Shown here piece by piece: positions 50,540 to 60,700 of a DNA stretch of 64,000 bases. The notes under the pieces were generated by a model, which did no database searches, was not told where the DNA came from, and worked only from the letters and a program-made list of their open reading frames with translations. The stretch covers positions 63,640,150-63,704,149 of the forward strand of contig CM050649.1 of NCBI GenBank assembly GCA_027574665.1, in the 5' to 3' direction. A program made the translations under genes and the position numbers. The stretch comes from Rhynochetos jubatus. Lineage: Eukaryota > Chordata > Aves > Eurypygiformes > Rhynochetidae. Each line of letters starts with the position of its first letter. The first letter of the stretch is position 1.

Positions 50540-51750
50540 CGGGAGCGTTAAAAACCTAACGGTGCTCTGGCTCCCGCGGGCGAAACAGCAGCCAAAAGCT
50601 GTCGAGGAAAGAAAACAAAAACGAGTTAATCCCAGGCAGCTCCTCTACAGCCCAACTCAGAGCCCCCCGACGAGGCGGGAGGGGATGCGACCTCGAAAAA
50701 GCCGGGAATTCCCAGCGGAGAATCCGCCGGTGGGGCCACCGCGCCTGGCAGGGGGCCCTACGGCTCGCTCGCCTCGCCCTCCTCCCCCTCGGGAGACCCC
50801 CCGCCACACCGGCGGCCCACCGCACCGCGCCGCCGGAGCCGCCTCAGCGGGATCTCCGCCGCCCCGAGAGGACGCAACGGGTGATGGAGGGCCCGGGAAA
50901 AGGGGGGGACGCTCACCCACCTGTGCGCACGCAGAGAGGAGCGGGGAGGAGGCGGCGGAGGGAGGTAAAGCGCGACGGTGGGCGCGGCCCGCCACTCACC
51001 TGCCCCGGGGACGCGCTCCGCAGGCCCGAGCGCGCGCCGACACCTCCCCCCCAGCTCCCCCCCCCCCTTCCCTCCCGGGCACGGCCCGGGCCCAGCGTCA
51101 ATCACGGCCGCCGCTGGGCGCCAGCCGACCTATCAGAGGCGGGGATCGCTGTCACGTGGCCTACCGCCGCAGCGGGGGCGGGGCAGGCTGGCGGCCCTCC
51201 GGTGCCTTGGGGCTTCCGTAGCGACCGGCGTGAGGGCGGCGCCCCGGAACGGTTCCTCCTCGCTGCTTCGCCCCGGGGAGGGGGCGGCGGTGCGCTGCTA
51301 ACGGCCGCGCCATGGGGCCCGGCCGTCTCTCGCAGTCGCTCGTGCTGTTGTGCCGGCGGGCGGCGGCGGCTCTCGGCGCTGCCCGGTTCGTCCGCCCGCT
51401 CAGCGCCGCTGTTCGTCTGCGGGCTCCGCAGCGGCCGCCGGGCAGGGGCGAGCCACCGCGGGCGGGCGGCGGAGACTGGTGGAATGGGGTGGTGGGCGGC
51501 GGGGATGAAGAAGAAGAAGAAGAGGAGGAGGAGGAGGAGGAGGAGGCGGAGCTGGAGGAGCTGCTGGGCCCCTCTCCGCTGGCCTTGGAGCCCGGCGCAC
51601 AGCGCGTTTACGTGGTGCACCCCGCCGTGAAGTGGGGCCCGAAAAGATCGCCGCTCACCACCGGTGCGTGGCGGCCCGAGGCGGGGGTGGGGCGGGGCGC
51701 TCCGCCGGCGGGGGTCGGGCCCGTCGCGGACCCAGCGGCGCCGCTTTCCG
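50540..51750. promoter_or_regulatory. CpG island, bidirectional promoter of the STAG-like gene and GTPBP6
   Basis: GC-rich, CpG-dense DNA separates the two start codons by about 850 bases and continues through GTPBP6 exon 1. No TATA box is apparent. Visible candidate sites are an NRF1-like palindrome TGCGCACGCA at 50924-50933, an E-box CACGTG at 51153-51158 and an Sp1-type GGGGGCGGGGC at 51174-51184. NRF1 typically drives genes of mitochondrial function, which suits GTPBP6. Minus-strand donor-like strings (CAG|gtgagt at 51000) may mark alternative untranslated first exons of the STAG-like gene. Confidence 0.8.
51312..51663 (+). CDS. GTPBP6: GTPBP6 exon 1
   Basis: 352 nt, phase 1 out, residues 1-117: start codon, putative mitochondrial presequence (many Arg, no early acids), about 13 consecutive Glu codons at 51507-51545, then [13 protein letters not shown]. 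Donor CCG|gtgcgt. The start is the first ATG of this frame; the frame itself is fixed by exon 2. Confidence 0.9.
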
Positions 51751-54700
51751 CCGAGCCTTGCCCGCGTCGGTTCTCGGCTTTCTCCCGGCCTGAGGCCTGC
51801 GGGAAGGGAATTCAGGGCAGTGGAGCTGGTGGTGTGAAGGAGGGCTGTTTCTGTAGTGGTAAAACTGCGAAACTGGGTCAAGGAGCAAAATACAAACTCA
51901 GATTAAAAGCCGGTGTTAGTATTTTCTTCTTTGATGACTTGTTTTAATGATGCTGCGCTCTCAGCGAGTGCTGCAACCTGTGAGTCACGCTAACTTTCCA
52001 TCCTGGACAGGAAGACACCTCGGTACGGAGTGTTGTGGTTGCTCAAGGGTTGACCTCTTACTAGCTGAACGTTAATAGCCTTCAGCCCCCAACCGTGCTG
52101 CCCGGCCCGACAGGCAGGAGTCCCTCAGCCTTAGGCTTACCCACAAGTTGGCTGAGGAGCAGGAATGCTCTCCTGTCCGTAGCAGAGAGTGCAGTGAAGA
52201 TGAGGTCTTGTCTAAGTTCTCTCACAGACTTAAGTGTTTTTACGCATTTACTTGGCGATGCAGTCACCGGTAATTCCTCTACAAGGATCTCATTTAGCAT
52301 TGCTATCCTTAGATTTCTCTCAGAAATCCTTGTAGCTGGCTAGTACTGTTTATTGAGCATTAATAATGCTCAATTAAGATATATGATGAATCTGATACTT
52401 CTCTAATTACAAAGCTGTAATGGAAAGCATTGAGCTTTAATTTAGCTTTCTATATATAGGCAGTTTATGTATGATACTTATTCTTGCACTCAAAGTCGTT
52501 ACATGATGAACCTAAATCTCATTTGCTTTTTATTATTGCTGTCAGTTATAACAAATGGACACTTTGCAGAATAAAGCTTGTAACCTTGTCAGAATTTACA
52601 TAAGCATTCACTGAGAAGAAAAACACCAAAGGCACCTTTCTGTCCAGACATACGGAAGAATAGCAGTGATCCCTTTCTGTTTGTTTAGGCCCTCTAAATG
52701 AAGAGCCTGAAGTCTGAACAAATGTTTTAGAATGATTGTTGAAAGACCACAGATACAACAGGAAATCTGTGCATTTTACAAGCAACGCTAACAATGTGAG
52801 GAGAAAGAGGATCATGGTTATCTTTCAAAGTATGTTACTTTTTGGACCAAGGTAACCTATTTCACGTACCAATTAAGTTTTGCTATATAAAGAAACTTGA
52901 CAAATCTGTTAGAAAAAGAAGATCTTAGTCCCACTTGGCAAATCAGAGCAGGATTTAGTGATCTGATATGTCCATGTTGTCTTTGTGATTTCACAAAGTC
53001 CTCAAAAATCAGTGCTTTGCCATGTGGATGTTTAAAAAAAAAAAAAAAAAGAAAAAGACGAACCACAATAGAGAATTGGAATCTGCTGGCTTTAGCAAGT
53101 CATGAATCAGTGTAGGTCCTCTGTGAATAAGTAGCAGTGAAATTAGCAGTAGGATATTCCATGTTACTAGTGCTTTAAATATTCATAAAAACACCAAGGA
53201 ATTAATCACGTGGTTTTGTGCTCATCTGAAACAACAAAGTTTATTTTCCAGCTAGTTACTCATTTCACTTGTTGAGGCAAAAAGCTTGGTAATTTCCTTA
53301 CTGATAATACAATTAAAAATTCTTCTAAATCAAGAACCACAGCAATTATTTGTACTGACAGAAAACTGCTTTGTGTGGTAAAATTGCATCAAACTACAAG
53401 TTTAGTTACCCAGATTAGAGGTAAGATATTTTACTCCTTGTGCTGCTGATTAAAATAAATATCCTAGTAGAATTTCAGTCTAGCTTAGTCCTGTTTGTGC
53501 ATGTAAGTGTCATTATTGGAAGTCTGAGCAAAGTTACAAAGGTGTATTATAATCCTTTTTTGTCCTTTTTTCTTGTGTTCCTAAAGCTGAACTACAGATG
53601 GCTGAAGCCGTTGCTCTTGTAGATACACTTCAGAACTGGACAGTTTTAGATAAAATAATTATTCCTACAAAGAATCCTGACAAGAAGTTTATTTTTGGCA
53701 AAGGAAACTTCCAGGTTTTGACAGGTAAGGACAGAGTTTTTTCAGCACGGCACCTTTCTAAATGGAAGACTTCTGCAGCTGAACTGTTTAAGGATAGGCA
53801 TGAAAGCTGAAGAGAGAGAGAATTTTGTTTATCCATCATGCAGGTTTTCAAAAAAACTTCAAAAACTTTTTTTAAGGTTACAAAAGCAACACAAAATAGA
53901 AGTAACCCACGTTCACTGAAAATGTGCAGGGCAAGTAATCCCTATGTTTATGTGATTGACATAAGTGAAACTGGCCGCTGTTCTTGCCACAATACTAAAT
54001 GAGTGCAAATACAACTGTGAACAAAGAATATGATGCCATTTGAGATTTTATGAGCACTCTGCTCAGTGCAAAATGGTTTTATATTCTGTGTATTTTTAAA
54101 AAAGAGAATTGACATTTAACACTGTATTTTGTAATGGTTATCCATCTTTTAGAAAAGATTAAAAAATTGCCCCATGTGACAGCTGTCTTCTTGAATGTGG
54201 AAAGAATGTCTTCACTAACAAAGGTAATTGAATATAGTATCAAATCATATTATTTACATCAGTCTTTTTTGGAAGCTGTTGATGTTATGAGAAGTAGGGT
54301 TGGTTCTGACTCTGAATTTGCAAACGGTAATGTGTAAAGCAACCTGGTCTGAGTTTTGTTGAAAGGAAACTTAAATCCTATTGCATTTGTCCAGTTGATA
54401 CACATTTCCAGCTCTCATGCGTGATTTTTTCCAGCAGCCTTATAGACATTGACTATAGACTCTGCTCCTGCATTTGCCTCTGGTGCTACTTAAAATGTAG
54501 GAAACGTTAGTCAGGTTCACAAAATGAGGCGATGACACAGCTTTTGTTACGAAGAAAGTCGACATTACGGATTAGCTATGTGCACGAGTTTCTATACCTG
54601 TATGGATCGTGTGTTTTTTCCTGTAGTTCTGTGGATGCTGTGTTGTATTTTGAATATGAGGTGTGAGTTCAGAGCAAACTTATCTTTGAATGTTTCCAAT

Positions 54701-57700
54701 GTTTAAACTTTCATTCCTAACCCTTAAAAAGAAGCCATATTTTAAGTGGATGCCTTTTTTTGAGGGGAGGAGCATGCTTCACTGTTTTTTTTAACTCTGA
54801 CAGTAAAACTACTGGTGCCTGAACTACAGATGCTCTTTGAAATGCTTAGACAACCTGAAATAAATGGTTTTTATGTTTTTGCATGTACAGTGTTCACGCA
54901 GGGTGTAAAGCACATGCAAACTGCAAGCAAACATTAATGCTTTGTGGGTAGTTTTGAGTGCTCTCCCTGATTTTAAAATGAACACAGATGGTAAATACCT
55001 CCAGTAGATTGTTATCTCACACATTTCAATTTCCTGATGAAGCGGAAGTTGAAAATGTTTCATTTCAATTTTCTAGTTTTATTCCCTAATTTATAGTATG
55101 AGTTCTTTTGGTACTAGATTTGCTTAAAAAAACACATCTTTTTCCACAAATCTAGATCTTAAGAGCAATTTAACTTAGTTGAGTCAAGAAAATGTTTCAG
55201 AAAGTGTATAAAACACAAGTGTTCTGGATTTTAGAGATGGCAGTGGGGAACTACTGCATACTTTGTCTTGTTGAATTAGAGCAAGTGGGGGGAGGGTGTT
55301 GGTGTTGGTTGGGGGTTTTTTAAGTATTTTGTGAAAAGCTGGCTATGAAATAATTGTCCTGATGTCCTCTCCTAATTTTTTTTCCATTTTGGTGATCTTT
55401 TTTTTCTTTTCCAGTTGTTATCCCTACACTTTCCCATTTCTCAGCATTTCATAATTACTTTTTACAGGGACGTAACCACTTAGATTCTTGATTGTGCGAT
55501 GTGCTGTAAGAGCTGTTGTCAGAATCCATTAAAGGCAACGGAAGGATTCTTGCTGGATTTGATGGGCCTGGACATAAAGTTCTACCTTCTGAACTCTGTT
55601 TTTCACCTTTCTGTGTGGTCAACCAAATTTTGCCTTTGTGTGCTTGTAATTGTTACCCATCCATTGAAATGGAATGCTGAGATCCTCTAAGCTGAACTCT
55701 CCATCACCTGACTGTAACTGTAGTGCCATGTGGGAATTGATCTACTGGGTACTCTAGGGGACAGACAACATGTAGGTTATTTTGTCTTACATGTCTAAAG
55801 AAAGAACTAGAAGATGCCTGGGGCGTGAAAGTCTTTGACAGATATACAGTTGTACTTCACATTTTTCGTTGTAATGCCCAGACCAAAGAAGCAAAACTTC
55901 AGATAGCGTTGGCCGAAATTCCACTTCTCAGGTATCTCAAGCTTTTCAAATTGCATACTAATATTTACATATTTTAATGACTGTTTACGGGAACAGAAAT
56001 GGTGATACTGTACTATAAAGAACAGTGACACTGTTTCAGTGCTTGCACAGTATGCTCAGTGCTTGATTAGAGCATAGAAATACTTGCTACAATGTCATTG
56101 TTACAAGCTGCTGCAGACCCAACAGGCAAAACCAGAAAGTGTTACTAGATAAACTTACAAAATGTGTTTCTCATTGAAAGGTCCTGGTTCTTTCTCATGC
56201 AAGAATGTGTAGGAATTGGATATGTGTATCCCATATATGGCCATAAACTGGAAAACGGAAGGTTCAACCTGACCGTGAGGAAACCCTTCTTCCCTGTGAG
56301 GGTGCCAGAGCCCTGGGACAGGCTGCCCAGAGAGGGGGGGAGTCTCCTTCCCTGGAGACTTTCAGAAGCCGCCTGGGCTTGTTCCTGTGTGATCTGCTCT
56401 AGGGGATCCTGCTCTGGCAGGGGGGTTGGACTAGATGATCTCTAGAGGTCCCTTCCAACCCCTTCCACTCTGTGAATCTCTGTGAATATATAATAATGAT
56501 GGGTTTAATCAGGAAAGCTATAAACAAGGAAGATTAAAAGCATTAATTTTTATCTGAATTTTCCATATTTCTGCATTACGTGGCATAAAAATATCTGTGC
56601 ATGGCAGCTGGTGTAATTTGCTAAGAGAATTGCATGATGTTTCAAACCACAGTTGACGAACAGGGAAAATCTGGGCTTTTTCCACCAGGCTTCTCACCGT
56701 GAGCAACTTTTATTTAGAGCTCTGTCATTTAGTGGTTTTATTTGTACTATTAGAGTATCACCACTGCTTCACATTTGTTAGGCGTTTTAGGATAGCTTGG
56801 TTAAAGAAAATTGTTTCTAATAACTGTTACTTCACTGCCAGGTCAAATCTGAAAAATGAGGTGTCTCAGCTAGATCAGCAGAGAGGTGGATCAAGATACA
56901 TCATGGGCTCAGGTAAAGTCTAAATATTCTCATGAATTAGAGGAAATATTTTTTTCTCCATAGCCTCTAAACAAATTTAATTGCATCTTACTTTATTTGG
57001 AGGAGGCTGGGGTGAAAAACTGTGTTCTGCATCTAATTATCTGAATGTAAAAAGAATTCTTGGAAAGTAACTTAATAAAGTTTTGGTCTGTACTGGCATA
57101 GTGGACAGAGTATTTGCTGCGACAGGGGTTTCTCAGAAGTGTGCATGGTTATTCTAGAGTGCTTAGCATCTGTTTTAATGATTACTTATCACTCTCTTAG
57201 GTAAAAACACACAGTTTAGTTGCTTACTTCTAACTTAGTGTGCCCTATTGCTAACTCACTTGTTTTCCAAATGCATGACATCACTTGGATTACTGTTGCT
57301 CTTGTAGACTATTCTGCCAATTATTCAGTTGTATGTTTCAGGTGAAACATTCATGGAGACACAGAATCGTATCTTGAAAGAAAAAGAGCTTAAAATTAGG
57401 AATGCCCTGGAGAAACTAAGAAGAAAGAGGTCTTTGCTTAGAACTCAGCGCAGAAAACGCGAGTTTCCAATTATCTCAGTAATGGGCTATACTAATTGTG
57501 GTAAGCAAAAACTCGTGAAATTGTAACACAAAAGAGCTTACGTTGTCTAATTTTTAATTAGAAACTCTAGCCAGAATCTCATTTCAGAGTGAATAGACTT
57601 TGTATTTTAATTAGGTTTTAAATTGTGTGATGAATATGTGTCAGTTAGGATATAGTGAGGAAAGCAAATGATGCTTTTTATAGATTCTGGTTTTTCAGTC

Positions 57701-60700
57701 TCGAAGACATTTTTAAGAAATGCCTAGCACCCGTTGTGCCAAAAAGATTTTGTATATAGTGCTGAAGACTGTACTGCTAGTGTCCCTGTATGTGCATCCT
57801 TCTTACTTGATCAGCATGGATAGAAAAAAGTACGTGGGTGTTTAGATCACTGTGAGGGCTTGAGGCATAGGAGGAAAATTCGGGAGAGCTGGCAGTTGAT
57901 TAGAGAAACGTGCTTAAGCAGCACTGTAGCTTTTCATTGATTAGTGTGTAGTGTTCTGAGCTGTGTTCATAAGAGAACCTAAATGAATCTAAAGGGTTGT
58001 TTTCTACTTTTTTTATAGCTTTTTATAGCTTACACAAGTGAATTCATACTCGAGGCATAAACAGACTTTGGATTAGACACTTTTTTTCAGATTATATTAT
58101 CTTAAGACCAAACACATTAAGCAAAAAAAAGGAGGGCTAAGGACAATCTCCATCCTTTATTGGATGCAGGGGGAAACATAGTGAAAGAGGATAAGGAAAA
58201 GGCTGAGGTACTTTAATGCCATCTTTACCTCGGTCTTTAATAGTAAAACCAGTTGTTCTCTGGGTACCCAGCCCCCTGTGATGGTAGACAGTGACCGGGA
58301 GCAGAATGATGCCCCCACAATCCATGGGGAAATGATTAGCAACTTGCTATACCATTTAGATACCCACAAGTCTATAGGATGAGATGGGATCCATCCCAGG
58401 GTACCAAGGGATCTGGGGGCAGTGCTCACCCAGCCACTTTCCACCATCTGTCAGCCATCCTGGCTAACCTGGGAAGTCCTGGTTGGCTGGAGGTCAGCCA
58501 GTGTGATGCCCTTCTGCAAGAAGGGCCAGAAAGAGAACTGGGAACTACAGGCCTGTCAGCCTGACTTCAGTGCCAGGGAAGGTTATGGAGATGATCATCT
58601 GGAATGCCATCACATGGGACGTACAGGACAACCAGGTGACCAGGCCCAGTCAGCCTGGGTTTATGAAAGACAGGTCCTGCTTGATGAATCTGATCTCCTT
58701 CTGTGACAAGGTGACCTGCTTAGTGGATGAGGGAAAGGCTGTGGATGTTGCTTATCTGGATGTTAGTAAAGCCTTTGGCACCCTTTCCCACAGCGTTCTC
58801 CTGGAGAAACTGGCTGCTCATGGCTTGGATGGGCACACTCTTCACTGGGTAAAAAACTGTCTGTATGGCTGGGCCCAAAGAGTGGTGGTGAATGGAGTTA
58901 AATCCAGTTGGTGGTCAGTGACAAGTGGTGTTCCCCAGGGCTCAGTACTGCGGCCAGTTCTCTAATATCTTTATCAGTGACCTGGACAAGAGGATCAAGT
59001 GCACCCTCAGATGCACCCTCAGTTGGCAGATGACACCAAGCTGGGTGGGAGTGTTGATCTGTCTGAGGGCAGGAAGGCTCTGCAGAGGGATCTGGACAGG
59101 CTGGATCCATGGGCCAAGGCCAACTGTAGGAGGTGCAACAAGGCCCAGTGCCGGGTCCTGCCCTTGGGCCACAACAACCCCCTGCAATGCTACAGGCTTG
59201 GGAACGAGTGGCTGGAAAGCTACCCAGAGAAAAAGGACCTGTTGGTCGACAGTTGGCTGAACATGAGCCAGCCGTGTGCCCAGGTGGCCAAGGAGGCCAG
59301 TGACATCCTGGCCTGCATCAGGAACAGTATGGCCGGCTGGATTAGGGCAGTGACTGTCCCCCTGTACTGGGCACTGGTGAGACCACACATTGAATACTGA
59401 AATACCTGAAAGGAAGTTGTAGCAAGGTGGGGGTTGGTCTCTTCTTCCAAGTGACAATTGATAGGACAAGAGGAAACAGCCTCAAGTTGCGCCAGGGGAG
59501 GTTTAGATTGGTTATTAGGATAAGATTCTTCACTGAAAGGGTTGTCAGGCATTGGAACAGGCTGCCCAGGGAAGTGGTTAAGTCACCATCCCTGGAGGGA
59601 TTGAAAAGTCGTGTGGATGTGGTGTTTAGTAGGGACATGGTGTAGTGGTGTACTTAGTAGTGCTGGTTAATGGTTGGACTTGATGATCTTAAAGGTCTTA
59701 TCCAATTTGAACGGTTCTATGATTCTGATTCCATTTCATTTTCTTATTCAACATCTTTATAAAAACAAACTTACCTTGCGCTGATTTTCTTACCAGTTAC
59801 ATACTCGGAGGTTTGGATTACACTGTATGTTTTCTTAAATGTCATAATCCCATACTTTTAAAACTGAAGATTCAACAAAATATATATATTACAATTTTGT
59901 ACACATAATTGAAATACTTTAGGGTATATACTGAGCACTTTAATGACTAAATGCTGCAACATATTGAGTTAAATGAATCTCTAGTCTTACTCTCTTTCAC
60001 GAGGAAATGCCCAATGAAAGCATAAACCTAATAAGTTACATACTCTTAGTGCTTCTGTTTATTGTTGGATTTAACAAGTAACTATTGAATTGTTTTATTT
60101 GCCAACAGAAGCACTGAGGAGTGCATAAGTGTATGCTTCCTAATGCTGTCATTGCAGTGCTCTTCAGACAGTTTTAGAGGCGAGAGATGTGGGTAGGCTG
60201 TTTCGTGGGTCAGTTCAGTCTTTGACCATCTTGTGATTTCACAGCATAGCTTCCAGGCGTGGCCTTAAATCCAGTTCCAAGTTATAAATGTTAAGACTGT
60301 CTTTGAATTTCCTAACATCATCTAGACAGCTAATCATAGGCTAGATACAAATTAGGGAAATAGGTATGAAAAGATATGTTACACCATACAACTCACCTAA
60401 GCCTTGCAAATTACATATTTACTTCAAACAAGCCATTAAAATCTTTTCCTTTTTTTCTTTAATTAGGAAAAACTACCTTGATCAAAGCCTTGACTGGGGA
60501 AGCAGGACTTCAACCCAGAGATCAGCTGTTTGCCACTCTCGATATTACAGCCCACGGTGGCTATCTGCCCTCCCATATGGCAGTTATTTATGTGGACACT
60601 ATTGGGTTTCTGACTGATCTTCCACATAATCTGGTTGAGTCCTTTTCAGCTACATTAGAAGAAGTGGCTTATTCAGTAAGTAGTTGACTATAAAAATTGA

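Noticed and set aside
50562..51630. Several long open frames on both strands, up to about 250 codons
   Set aside because: They lie in the CpG island, where stop codons are rare. Their translations are Pro/Arg/Gly-rich with no family similarity, and only the GTPBP6 exon 1 frame connects to downstream exons.
58942..59469. 175-codon minus-strand frame in GTPBP6 intron 6
   Set aside because: Again antisense to CR1, with no independent evidence of coding.
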